Part shown: positions 53,638 through 61,803 of the stretch, piece by piece
How the letters are laid out: every line of letters begins with the position of its first letter
Numbering within the stretch: position 1 is the first letter of the stretch
Source: Mycolicibacter terrae
Lineage (GTDB): Bacteria; Actinomycetota; Actinomycetes; Mycobacteriales; Mycobacteriaceae
Direction: 5' to 3'
Length of the DNA: 64,000 nt
Assembly: GCF_010727125.1 (NCBI RefSeq)
Contig: NZ_AP022564.1
Location: 930,001 to 994,000 of the forward strand
Program-made: the position numbers and the translations under genes
The notes under the pieces: model-generated
Databases searched by the model: none
Told to the model about the DNA's origin: nothing
Seen by the model: the letters and a program-made list of their open reading frames with translations, nothing else

Positions 53638-55146
53638 TCAGTCACCGGCGGTCAGGCCGCGGGTGGCGGGACCTTCCAGAAGGGTGCCGTCGGGAGCGAA
53701 ACGCGACGCGTGCAACGGGCACTCCCAGGCCCGGTCGACGTCGTTCCAGGTGACGATGCCGCCGAGGTGCGGGCAGACCGGGGAGACGCGGTGTTCGACG
53801 CCGTCCACCCGGCACCGGGCCTGCAGATGCCAGGGCGGTCCGCTGACCACGCCGGCGGCGTCGCGTCCCAGGCCCTGCCGGCCGATGCGGGCGGTCGGAG
53901 CGATCCACCCTTTTGCGAGATTGAAGCCGACCTCGAGATTGGCCTGCACCGCGGTGGACAGGCCGCGGAGCTCGCGGGTGCTCCAACTGGCGAATGCCCG
54001 GTCCCACTTCGGACGTGTACCCAGCAGCCGGCCCGACAACGCCAGCGCAGCGGCGGCCCCATTGGTCATGCCCCATTTATTGAAACCCGTTGCCACGCAG
54101 ATGGTGTCATTGTCGGGAAGGATCGGCCCGACATAGGGCAGCTCATCGACGGGCGCATAGTCCTGCGCCGACCACAGGTGTGTGCGGGTCGCGCCCGGGA
54201 AATGCCGCAGCGTCCACGACTCCAGTTCGGCCAGCGCATCGGTGGGGTGCTTGGCGCGGCCGACGGTGTGTCCCGCCCCGCCGACGATCAGCACCTCGGA
54301 GTCGTCGAAGGGGGCGTAGCGCAGCGAGCGGGTCGGCGAATCGGTGGAGATCATCATCGGGCGGGTGATCTCGCCGGGCACGTCGAATGCCATGCAGTAC
54401 GACCGGCTCGGCTTGACCCGGGCGAAGAATCCGCCGCGGTCCAGGATCGGGATGCCGGTGGCCAGCACCAGTCGGGTGGTCTGCAATTCCCCGCTCATTC
54501 GCGGACCGTCGACGTGCAGCCGCAGGCCATCGCGTCCGCCGGAAACCCGTTGCACCCGAGCATGTTCCACCAACCTACCGCCGCTGGCGAGCAACTCGGT
54601 GCGCAGCGCGTCCAGAAACTGCATCGGGTCGAACTGCGCCTGCTCGGCCAGTCGCACGCCGCCCAGATACGAAAACGGCACGTCGGCCTGCGGCTCCCAG
54701 GTCACCGGCAGATCCACCGCGCGGCAGGCGTCGAATTCGGCGCGTGCCTTCTCCACCCCCTGCGCGGACTGGGCGAAGGTGTAGGCGTCCTCGCGTTGCA
54801 CCGCGACACCGTTTGCCGCGCAGAACGACAGCAGCCACTCCTGGCCGGCACGGTTGCCGTCCAGGTATGCGCCGGCCAGTCGCTCGCCCTGCTTCGCCGA
54901 TATCTGCGACAGCCGGGTGCCCTGCAGCAGGCTGATCTTGGCGGTGGTATTGCCGGTCGCGCAGGCGCCGACGGTCCGGGCCTCGAGCACCAGCACTTCC
55001 CGCCCCGCCCGGGCCAGCAGCACCGCGGTCATCAGTCCGGTGATACCGGCGCCCGCCACCACCACGTCGGCGAAGGCGGGTAGATCCTCCACGGTGGTCG
55101 AAGCCGGTGATGTCGCGATCCGGTCGGCGAGCCACAACGACGTCAT
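53638..55146 (-). CDS. FAD-dependent oxidoreductase with C-terminal Rieske domain
   Basis: A 502-aa two-domain protein. The N-terminal DAO-type FAD domain begins VVVAGAGITGLMTAVLLARAG, and the C-terminal Rieske [2Fe-2S] domain carries CPHLGGIVTW and ECPLHASRF (C-x-H and C-x-x-H ligands). Such fusions are widespread soluble oxidoreductases with unknown substrate. The ATG at 55146 is 12 bp below a SigF-type -10 element. It is transcribed back to back with the hemerythrin gene, suggesting linked roles in oxygen or redox stress. Confidence 0.88.
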   Translation of the reverse strand: MTSLWLADRIATSPASTTVEDLPAFADVVVAGAGITGLMTAVLLARAGREVLVLEARTVGACATGNTTAKISLLQGTRLSQISAKQGERLAGAYLDGNRAGQEWLLSFCAANGVAVQREDAYTFAQSAQGVEKARAEFDACRAVDLPVTWEPQADVPFSYLGGVRLAEQAQFDPMQFLDALRTELLASGGRLVEHARVQRVSGGRDGLRLHVDGPRMSGELQTTRLVLATGIPILDRGGFFARVKPSRSYCMAFDVPGEITRPMMISTDSPTRSLRYAPFDDSEVLIVGGAGHTVGRAKHPTDALAELESWTLRHFPGATRTHLWSAQDYAPVDELPYVGPILPDNDTICVATGFNKWGMTNGAAAALALSGRLLGTRPKWDRAFASWSTRELRGLSTAVQANLEVGFNLAKGWIAPTARIGRQGLGRDAAGVVSGPPWHLQARCRVDGVEHRVSPVCPHLGGIVTWNDVDRAWECPLHASRFAPDGTLLEGPATRGLTAGD

Positions 55147-55157
55147 GGTCGATCAGT

Positions 55158-55182
55158 TACCCCCTACCGCGCTCGTGAAACG
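55158..55182 (-). promoter_or_regulatory. SigF-type promoter for the FAD/Rieske gene
   Basis: Minus strand CGTTT, 15 nt, GGGTA; the -10 ends 12 bp before the ATG at 55146. Confidence 0.65.
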
Positions 55183-55201
55183 TGCCGTCGTCCGAGCGGC
55201 G

Positions 55202-55226
55202 GGTTTCGGCCACATAGCGGTGGGTA
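55202..55226 (+). promoter_or_regulatory. SigF-type promoter for the hemerythrin gene
   Basis: GGTTT (55202-55206), 15 nt, GGGTA (55222-55226), 42 bp before the ATG at 55269; divergent from the promoter at 55158-55182. Confidence 0.72.
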
Positions 55227-55268
55227 TGCGACCGGTCGAATTCGCAGGCGATGCAGGGGGGGAAAGCC

Positions 55269-55853
55269 ATGGACGCATTGTCGTTTCTTCGTGCCGACCA
55301 CGAGAGCGTGCTGGGCATGTTGGAAGTACTTGACGGGCCACCGCAGGGCGACGGTGCTCACCAGAGCGGATTGGCGACCATGGTGACCAATCTGGTGATC
55401 GCCGAATCGCAGCACGAGGCGATCGAGGAGCAACTGTTCTGGCCGGCGGTTCGAACGGCGCTCGACGACGGCGACGACTTGGCGGACCACGCCATCGCCC
55501 AGGAGGAAGCCGGCAAGGCATTACTGCAGCAGCTCGAGGACAGCCGCCCCGGTGAGCCCGAATATCACCGGGCGCTGGCTGAATTCAGCACGGCGGCCCG
55601 GGAACACATCGACTACGAGGAGAACGTGGTGTGGCCACGGTTCACCACAGCGATCAGCGCCCAAGACCTCGAGAAGTTGGGTGACAAACTGCGGACCGCC
55701 AAGAAGATCGCCCCGACCCGGCCGCATCCCAACGCCCCGTCGGGCGGGCTGGCCCAGAACACCATGGGCGTGGCCGTTGCCGCCGTGGACCATCTGCGCG
55801 ACCGGCTGAGCGGCCGGGCCGCGAACAACCCGCCTGACGCCCCCACGAGCTGA
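55269..55853 (+). CDS. Hemerythrin HHE-domain protein
   Basis: A 194-aa four-helix protein with a hemerythrin-like di-iron site. Ligand-bearing helices are [34 protein letters not shown] and HIDYEENVVWPRF (His and Glu at the expected places), with a further His in ADHAIAQEEAGK. A C-terminal tail has no known domain. Mycobacterial hemerythrin-like proteins have been tied to oxidative-stress responses under SigF. AGGGGGGAAAG precedes the ATG at 55269. Confidence 0.88.
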   Translation: MDALSFLRADHESVLGMLEVLDGPPQGDGAHQSGLATMVTNLVIAESQHEAIEEQLFWPAVRTALDDGDDLADHAIAQEEAGKALLQQLEDSRPGEPEYHRALAEFSTAAREHIDYEENVVWPRFTTAISAQDLEKLGDKLRTAKKIAPTRPHPNAPSGGLAQNTMGVAVAAVDHLRDRLSGRAANNPPDAPTS

Positions 55854-55877
55854 CCGGCGGCCGACGCGGTCGAGCGC

Positions 55878-56030
55878 CTAATCCGGTGGCTCGTCGGGTG
55901 ACCCGTGCTTGGGGGCCTCGCGGGGCCGGGTCGGGTGTTGGTGTTCCTCGGCGACCTTCTCATCGAGTCGGTCGACGGCATCTTCCAGGGCCTTTGCGTG
56001 ATCCGGCCGCTCGTCGCCGGGTGTTGTCAT
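55878..56030 (-). CDS. Small hydrophilic protein, 50 aa, unknown function
   Basis: A 50-residue protein rich in Asp, Glu, His and Pro, beginning MTTPGDERPDHAKALEDAVD. Predicted helix in the first half and a disordered His/Pro tail. Support comes from an AGGAGAGAG ribosome site and a full-match SigF-type promoter 46 bp upstream. Not assigned to a family. It converges on the hemerythrin gene and is divergent from the Zn-alcohol dehydrogenase gene. Confidence 0.6.
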   Translation of the reverse strand: MTTPGDERPDHAKALEDAVDRLDEKVAEEHQHPTRPREAPKHGSPDEPPD

Positions 56031-56075
56031 CGGGGTGGCTCTCTCCTGGACAGGGGTGATTTGCTCCCCGCGGCG

Positions 56076-56100
56076 TACCCGCATGGGCCGCCCCCAAACC
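56076..56100 (-). promoter_or_regulatory. SigF-type promoter for the 50-aa protein gene
   Basis: Minus strand GGTTT, 15 nt, GGGTA; a perfect match, 46 bp above the ATG at 56030. Confidence 0.7.
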
Positions 56101-56124
56101 TGTGCTGCCGGGCGCGATCGGAAC

Positions 56125-56150
56125 GGTTTGCGTTGTCGTGCGGGCGGGTA
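56125..56150 (+). promoter_or_regulatory. SigF-type promoter for the Zn-dependent dehydrogenase gene
   Basis: GGTTT (56125-56129), 16 nt, GGGTA (56146-56150), 37 bp before the ATG at 56188. Back to back with the promoter at 56076-56100. Confidence 0.72.
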
Positions 56151-56187
56151 GCCAGGGCGGTGTTCTCGAGACGACGGAGGTGACCGC

Positions 56188-57366
56188 ATGCGGGCAGTCA
56201 CATGGCAGGGCAAGCGCAAGGTCCAAGTCGACACCGTGCCCGACCCGGTGATCGAGAAGCCGACCGACGCCGTCATCGAGGTGACGACCACCAACATCTG
56301 CGGATCCGACCTGCACCTCTACGAGGTGCTCGGTCCGTTCATGGATCCCGGCGACATCTTGGGCCACGAACCGATCGGCGTCGTCCGGGAAGTCGGTCAC
56401 GAAGTCAGCAACCTCAAGGCCGGCGACCGGGTGGTCATCCCGTTCCAGATCGCCTGCGGGCACTGCTGGACGTGCCGCCAGGGCCTGCCGACCCAGTGCG
56501 ACACCACCCGGGTGCGCGAGCAGGACACCGGCGCCGCACTTTTCGGCTATTCCAAGCTCTACGGTCAGGTCCCGGGCGCGCAGGCGCAATACCTACGGGT
56601 GCCGCAGGCCCACTACACCCACATCAAAGTGCCGGAGGGGCCGCCGGATTCGCGGTTCGTGTATCTGTCCGACGTGCTGCCGACCGCGATGCAGGCGGTG
56701 GATTACGCCGCGATACCCGACGGCGGCTCGGTGACCGTGCTGGGACTCGGGCCGATCGGTGACATGGCGGCCCGCATCGCCGCCCATTCCGGAGCCCGGG
56801 TGATCGGCGTGGACCTGGTGCCCGAGCGGCTGGGCCGGCTGGCTCACCGGGGCAGCGAGACCATCGACCTGCGTGGGGCATCCGACCTCGGCGAGGTGAT
56901 CCGCGACCGCACCGACGGGCGGGGAACCGACGCGGTCATCGATGCCGTCGGTATGGAGGCGCACGGCTCCGGCGGCGCCAAGGCCGTGCAACAGCTCAGC
57001 TCCCTGCTGCCGGACGCCCTGGCCGGACCGTTGATCAACAAGGCCGGCATCGACCGGCTCGCCGCGCTGTACTCGGCCATCGACGTCGTGCGCCGCGGCG
57101 GCACGGTGTCGATCGTCGGCGTCTACGGCGGCAAACTGGACCCGCTGCCGATGTTCACCTTGTTCGACAAGCAGATTCAGCTGAGGATGGGCCAGGCCAA
57201 CGTCAAACCGCGGGTCGACCGGATGATGGCGCTGCTCACCGACGACGACCCGCTGGGCGTCGACGCCTTCGCCACCCACGAGCTGCCCCTGGAGCAGGCC
57301 CCGCACGCTTACCAGATATTCCAGGAGAAGCGTGACGGCGCGGTGAAGATCCTGCTCAAGCCGTGA
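56188..57366 (+). CDS. Zinc-dependent alcohol dehydrogenase, formaldehyde-dehydrogenase-like
   Basis: A 392-aa medium-chain dehydrogenase. The catalytic zinc site is in TTNICGSDLHLYE and GHEPIGVV; the structural zinc motif is CGHCWTCRQGLPTQC; the NAD fold is VTVLGLGPIGDMAARIA. Length and extra loops match the glutathione-independent formaldehyde dehydrogenase/threonine-dehydrogenase-like branch. Substrate uncertain. The ATG at 56188 follows CGGAGGTGACCGC, and a SigF-type promoter lies upstream. It ends 1 bp before the convergent GH15 gene. Confidence 0.87.
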   Translation: MRAVTWQGKRKVQVDTVPDPVIEKPTDAVIEVTTTNICGSDLHLYEVLGPFMDPGDILGHEPIGVVREVGHEVSNLKAGDRVVIPFQIACGHCWTCRQGLPTQCDTTRVREQDTGAALFGYSKLYGQVPGAQAQYLRVPQAHYTHIKVPEGPPDSRFVYLSDVLPTAMQAVDYAAIPDGGSVTVLGLGPIGDMAARIAAHSGARVIGVDLVPERLGRLAHRGSETIDLRGASDLGEVIRDRTDGRGTDAVIDAVGMEAHGSGGAKAVQQLSSLLPDALAGPLINKAGIDRLAALYSAIDVVRRGGTVSIVGVYGGKLDPLPMFTLFDKQIQLRMGQANVKPRVDRMMALLTDDDPLGVDAFATHELPLEQAPHAYQIFQEKRDGAVKILLKP

Positions 57367-57367
57367 C

Positions 57368-59128
57368 TCAGCCGGCGAGCAGGTGTGCGGCCTCGAACAG
57401 CAACGCGTGCGCGAAGGCCTGCGGCAGGTTGCCGCGCAACTGACGCTGGCCCACGTCGTATTCCTCGGCGAGCAGGCCCGGCGGCCCGCACGCGGTGCGG
57501 CCCCGCTCGAACCACTGCAGCGCCGCGAGGTCGTTGCCCTGCTGGTGATCGGCGAGCGCCATCACGAAGTTGCACAACAGGAACGCCCCCTCGGCCTCAC
57601 CGAGGTCGCGCTGGTCGGCCCGGTAGCGGTAGACGAAGCCGTCCCGGGTCAGCTCGCGACGCACCGCGGCCAGGGTGGCGATGGTGCGGGCATCATCGGC
57701 CGCAACGGCTCCCCGCAACCCGGGCAGCAGCAGCGACGCGTCGATGCCCGCGTCATCGGGTGCACGTTGCCATCTGCCGTCTCGATGTAGGCAGTCGGTG
57801 CTGGTATCACTGACCAGCTTGTCGGCCAGATGTTGCCAGCGTGCGCCTTCGGCCGGCGACGTCACACCGGCGATACGCCGCAGTCCGGCCGCGCACGTCA
57901 GCCGGGAATGGGCCCAGCGCTGGTTGTCGAGTTCCCAGATTCCGGCGTCCGGTTCACCGCAACGGCTTTCGATCGCGTCGACCAGGACGTGCACCGCACC
58001 CCAGTGGGTGCTGTCCAGCCGATCCAGCCGCGCGGCGGCGGCCAGCAGCAGCAGCGCCTCGCCGAAGTTGTCGAGCTGGAATTGGTCCGCGACCCAGTTG
58101 CCGGTCTTGACCGTGCCACCCGGGTAGCCGGGCAGCGCCAGGTCGTGTTCCGGGGGTGGCGTCGTGGCGTCCACACGATAGGCGGGTCGCAGGTCGGGTC
58201 CGTCGGCCAGGACCCGCTCGGTGACGAACCGGACGGCGTCGTCCAGCAACGGATGCGGTCCGGCGGCGGCGATCGCCTGCCCGGTGTAGCACTGGTCGCG
58301 AATCCAGCAGTAGCGATAGTCGTAGTTCCGCCCCTGCTTGGCCCGCTCCGGCAGCGACATCGTCGCGGCCGCGACCATCCCGCCGCCGGCGCTGGTCAGG
58401 CCGCGCAGCACCGCGTAGGACTGCTGCGCATCCACGTCGGCCAAAGTGCCGGTGATTTCCGGAACAGCCTGTTTCCAGGCGCTTTCGGTGGCGTGCCAGG
58501 CCTGTGCAGCCTCGACCGGCTGCGCCGGCAGCTCGCGGTCGGACAGCTCGAGCACCAGGTCGTGGTCGCGTCCAGGAGCGACGTCGACGACCATGCGCAG
58601 CGATCCGTCGCCGGGTCGGTGCGCCTCGCCGGCCCCCGTCCACCGGAACCGGTGCGGCCCCGACCGCCCGGTCCACACACCATCGCGGCACGACAATCCC
58701 GACATGGCGGTGGCCCCGAAGTCGGCCCGAACCTGCAAAGCCACCTGCATCCGCACCGGACGATCGAGCGCCCGGATGCGCCGCAGCACCACGGCGGTGT
58801 GCGGGTCGCCGGGGAAGGCCAATGCCTCGCGGCACTCGACGATCCCATCGGTGGTGACCCAGCGGGAACGCCAGATCAGCGACCGTTCCTCGTACTGGCC
58901 GCCCCACACGTGGCGCAGTTCCGGCGTGACGGCGTACACCCCGGCCCCGCCGAGCAACGAGCTGAACACCGCCGGGCTGTCCCAGCGGGGCAGACACATC
59001 CAGCAGAAGTCGCCGCGGGGCCCGACCACGATGCCGCGCTCCCCGTCGGCGATCAGCGCATACTGGCGCAGCACGTGCGGGGGGAATCGCTCGAGCAGCG
59101 GCGGTGTGTTGTCCATGGCCCGGTGCAT
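57368..59128 (-). CDS. GH15-family glycoside hydrolase (glucoamylase/trehalase-like)
   Basis: A 586-aa protein with the N-terminal beta-sandwich (GDFCWMCLPRWDSPAVFSSLLGG) and an (alpha/alpha)6 barrel. The barrel contains the GH15 signature NYDYRYCWIRDQCYTGQA with catalytic-region acids and, further on, ELDNQRWAHSRL. Relatives in actinobacteria include trehalases and uncharacterised glucoamylase-like enzymes, so the sugar is uncertain. No signal peptide; it is probably cytoplasmic. The ATG at 59128 or the in-frame ATG at 59116 may be the start. It is divergent from an enolase-superfamily gene. Confidence 0.85.
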   Translation of the reverse strand: MHRAMDNTPPLLERFPPHVLRQYALIADGERGIVVGPRGDFCWMCLPRWDSPAVFSSLLGGAGVYAVTPELRHVWGGQYEERSLIWRSRWVTTDGIVECREALAFPGDPHTAVVLRRIRALDRPVRMQVALQVRADFGATAMSGLSCRDGVWTGRSGPHRFRWTGAGEAHRPGDGSLRMVVDVAPGRDHDLVLELSDRELPAQPVEAAQAWHATESAWKQAVPEITGTLADVDAQQSYAVLRGLTSAGGGMVAAATMSLPERAKQGRNYDYRYCWIRDQCYTGQAIAAAGPHPLLDDAVRFVTERVLADGPDLRPAYRVDATTPPPEHDLALPGYPGGTVKTGNWVADQFQLDNFGEALLLLAAAARLDRLDSTHWGAVHVLVDAIESRCGEPDAGIWELDNQRWAHSRLTCAAGLRRIAGVTSPAEGARWQHLADKLVSDTSTDCLHRDGRWQRAPDDAGIDASLLLPGLRGAVAADDARTIATLAAVRRELTRDGFVYRYRADQRDLGEAEGAFLLCNFVMALADHQQGNDLAALQWFERGRTACGPPGLLAEEYDVGQRQLRGNLPQAFAHALLFEAAHLLAG

Positions 59129-59160
59129 ACCCGCAGCCGGACGAGGGTAGTCACCGGTGC

Positions 59161-60273
59161 ATGAGCCTGCCCCGCAGCGTGCCGGTGCCCGTCGACTCGA
59201 TCGGGGTCGCCGCCTACTCGATTCCCACCGATGCCGAAGAGTCCGACGGCACCATGGTCTGGCATTCCACCACGATGGTGCTGGTGTCGGTGCGTGCCGC
59301 AGGACAGGCCGGCATCGGCTATACCTACGCCGGCACCGCGGCGGCGACGGTGGTGCGCGACAAGCTGGCCGGGGTCGTCACCGGCGGCGATGCCCTGGCA
59401 CCGCCGGCCCGCTGGGCCGACATGCTCAGCGCGGTGCGCAATCTGGGCCGGCCCGGGGTGGTCGCCGAGGCGATCTCCGCCGTCGACGTCGCGCTGTGGG
59501 ATCTGCGGTCCCGGCTGCTCGACGAGCCGCTGGTCGTCGCACTGGGTGCGGTGCATGAGGCCACCCCCGTCTACGGCAGCGGCGGATTCACCTCCTACGA
59601 CAACGACACGCTCTGCCGTCAGCTCGCCGGATGGGTCGAGGAGGGGATCCCGCGGGTCAAGATGAAGGTCGGCCGTGACCCCGACGCCGACGCGGTTCGG
59701 GTGGCGGCGGCGCGCTCTGCGGTCGGCTCCGACACCGAGTTGTTCGTCGACGCCAACGGGGCCTATGACCGCAAGACGGCGCTGGCCTGGGCGGAGCGCT
59801 TCGCCGAGCACGATGTGCGCTGGTTCGAGGAGCCGGTCAGCTCGGACGATCTCGAGGGACTGCACCTGCTGCGCGAGCGCGCGCCCGCGGGCATGGACAT
59901 CGCTGCCGGCGAGTACGGCTACGACCTGCCCTACTTCCAGCGCATGTTCGACGCGGGCGCCGTCGACTGCCCACAGGCAGACGTCACCCGCTGCCTGGGG
60001 ATCACCGGGGTGCTCAAGGTGGGGGCCCTGTGCGATGCCCGCTGCCTGGATCTGTCGCTGCACTGCGCGCCGCAGATCAGCGCGCATGTCGGGACCGCGC
60101 TGTGGCACCTGCGCCACCTGGAGTACTTCCACGACCATGTGCGAATCGAGCAGATGGCCTTCGATGGTGTGCTGCGCCCCGAGCCCGGCGGCATGTTGCG
60201 CCCAGACCGCAGCGCGGCGGGCCACGGGTTGAGCATCAAAGCGGCTGACCTGGAACAGTTTCGGGTGGCCTGA
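59161..60273 (+). CDS. Enolase-superfamily (mandelate racemase/muconate lactonising) enzyme
   Basis: A 370-aa enzyme of the mandelate racemase/muconate-lactonising type. Visible are the KxK acid/base motif in RVKMKVG, metal ligands in LFVDANGAY, WFEEPVSSDD and AAGEYGYDL, and a final QADVTRCLGITG. It likely acts as an acid-sugar dehydratase or racemase. The ATG at 59161 is chosen because the upstream open frame overlaps the divergent GH15 start. Its 3' end overlaps the convergent cutinase-like gene by 38 bp. Confidence 0.85.
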   Translation: MSLPRSVPVPVDSIGVAAYSIPTDAEESDGTMVWHSTTMVLVSVRAAGQAGIGYTYAGTAAATVVRDKLAGVVTGGDALAPPARWADMLSAVRNLGRPGVVAEAISAVDVALWDLRSRLLDEPLVVALGAVHEATPVYGSGGFTSYDNDTLCRQLAGWVEEGIPRVKMKVGRDPDADAVRVAAARSAVGSDTELFVDANGAYDRKTALAWAERFAEHDVRWFEEPVSSDDLEGLHLLRERAPAGMDIAAGEYGYDLPYFQRMFDAGAVDCPQADVTRCLGITGVLKVGALCDARCLDLSLHCAPQISAHVGTALWHLRHLEYFHDHVRIEQMAFDGVLRPEPGGMLRPDRSAAGHGLSIKAADLEQFRVA

Positions 60274-60913
60274 GATGTTCCGCGGTGAAATCCGCCGCCT
60301 GTGCCGTCATGCCGTTAGCCGCATACGCCGCGTGCGCGTTCCCGTCGGCGCCCCCCGAGCAGACCGGGTCGCCGGGGGCACACAACTCGATGGTCTTGGC
60401 GGCGAAGGCGGGGCCGACCGCCAGCGGCGGCGCACCGAGGGAATTCAGGAACTCGGCTGACGGTCTGCCCAGCAGGGCAACGGCGGCGACGTGCCCGGCC
60501 GTCTCCGGCGGCAGCGGCGGGGGAAACCCGTCGGCGGCGGGGGCCGGCGCGGTGAGGTAACCGATCAGTGCCGCGCCGCGGGAGTAGCCGCCCAACACCA
60601 GTGCGGTGTCCGGGCAGCCCGCCGCCATATCGGTGATGTGGCCGGCGGCGTCGGCGACCCCGGCGACCGTCGGGGCGAATTCGGGTACGGCCGGGAAATT
60701 GACGGGGTAGACACCCACCGGGCGGCCGCCGACCCGCCACCGCAGCGCGTCGATGAACTGCTGGCCCATCCATCCGACCCCGGGCGGTTCGGCGGTGCCG
60801 CGGGCGAACACCACCTCGACGTCGGGACATCCGGCGGCGGCCGCGTCCGCCGCCGGCCAGGACAGCAGCGTGCAGCCCGCCAGACCGGTCGCGGCGAGTA
60901 TTCGAGTAATCAC
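60236..60913 (-). CDS. Cutinase-like secreted serine esterase
   Basis: A 225-aa cutinase-fold hydrolase. A signal peptide (ITRILAATGLAGCTLLSWPA) is followed by VEVVFARGTAEPPG, the nucleophile motif VLGGYSRGAALI (GYSRG), the Asp-bearing loop ELCAPGDPVCSGG with disulfide cysteines, and the His in GNAHAAYAANG. Mycobacterial relatives (CFP21/Cut proteins) hydrolyse lipids. The GTG at 60913 is chosen because a SigF-type promoter (60928-60953) overlaps any upstream start. The C-terminus overlaps the enolase-like gene. Confidence 0.87.
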   Translation of the reverse strand: MITRILAATGLAGCTLLSWPAADAAAAGCPDVEVVFARGTAEPPGVGWMGQQFIDALRWRVGGRPVGVYPVNFPAVPEFAPTVAGVADAAGHITDMAAGCPDTALVLGGYSRGAALIGYLTAPAPAADGFPPPLPPETAGHVAAVALLGRPSAEFLNSLGAPPLAVGPAFAAKTIELCAPGDPVCSGGADGNAHAAYAANGMTAQAADFTAEHLRPPETVPGQPL

Positions 60914-60927
60914 AGCAATTCGTCCGA

Positions 60928-60953
60928 TACCCACAACCACTTCTCGGCAAACC
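60928..60953 (-). promoter_or_regulatory. SigF-type promoter for the cutinase-like gene
   Basis: Minus strand GGTTT, 16 nt, GGGTA; the -10 ends 15 bp before the GTG at 60913, giving a very short leader. Confidence 0.68.
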
Positions 60954-61030
60954 GTGGTTTAGCTCGGGCGAAAACGGCAAGCCTACGTCGGTACCGTCAC
61001 CGACGGACAGGAGTCGAAGGGGAGAAATCA

Positions 61031-61366
61031 ATGATCACAACGTCTTTGACCAGGCTGGCTGCCGCTGCCGGCGGCGTGGCCCTGGCGCTTTCAGCGGCGG
61101 GGGTCGCATCCGCCGACCCGGCGCAGGATCCGGCGGTCAGCACCACCTGCAGCTACTCACAAGTGGTGGCGGCGATGAACGCGCAATCACCGGCAACCGC
61201 AGCACAATTCAATGCCACACCCATGGCGCAATCGTTCCTGCAGAACTTCCTCGCCTCGCCGCCGCCGCAGCGCGAGCAGATGCTCGAGCAGGCCCAGGGT
61301 GTGCCCGAGGCAGCGCAATTCGTCAACCTGGTCGGCCCCATCGCCAAGACCTGCGACAAGTACTGA
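61031..61366 (+). CDS. Haemophore-related exported protein, second copy
   Basis: A 111-aa paralog of the protein at 49185. The signal peptide spans about 1-29 (LAAAAGGVALALSAAGVASA), and the mature domain shows TTCSYSQVVAAMNAQSP, FLQNFLASPPPQREQML and a C-terminal KTCDKY; the two cysteines are conserved. GAAGGGGAG precedes the ATG at 61031. No SigF-type promoter was seen here, unlike the other copy. Haem binding is inferred from the family. Confidence 0.8.
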   Translation: MITTSLTRLAAAAGGVALALSAAGVASADPAQDPAVSTTCSYSQVVAAMNAQSPATAAQFNATPMAQSFLQNFLASPPPQREQMLEQAQGVPEAAQFVNLVGPIAKTCDKY

Positions 61367-61436
61367 GCGATGGCCCAATCGGCCGGGGCCGGCAACACCG
61401 TCGCGGATGCTGCCAAGGGGGCTGGGCGACAGGTGA

Positions 61437-61775
61437 CCTGGTGACCGTGACCTGGGTGCGCACAAACTCTCCCGGACGCTCACCAAAGATGCGGTGACCA
61501 GCCCACTGCGGGCGCCGTTCACCCGCTATGCGGGCACCGGGGGTCCGGCCGAGGTGATGGAGGAGACCCGCCGATCCAGCCAGCTGCGCCACAGTCTGGG
61601 GGAGTTGTTGACATGCCCGTTCTGCCTGGATATGTGGGTAGTCACCGCGTTCACCGGCGGGCTGGTGTTCGCTCCCCGAATGACCCGGCTGGTCGCCGGG
61701 AGCTTCACCGCGCTGGCCGGCGCGGATTTCTTGCAACTGGCCTACGCGAAAGCTCAGCAGATCACCGAGCAGTGA
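61437..61775 (+). pseudogene. DUF1360 membrane protein, N-terminally truncated remnant
   Basis: The frame from 61437 reads GDRDLGAHKLSRTLTKDAVTS, then PLRAPFTRYAGTGGPAEVMEE and LLTCPFCLDMWV, clearly the DUF1360 family. However, an in-frame TGA at 61434-61436 cuts off the first helix, and the region before it contains no matching N-terminal sequence in any frame. The only in-window start is a GTG at 61494 inside the conserved block, which would give a 93-aa product without the family's N-terminus. Either a truncated gene or a very short variant. Confidence 0.6.
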
Positions 61776-61803
61776 ACTCGGTCTTGCTGCGGGACAAACA
61801 CTC

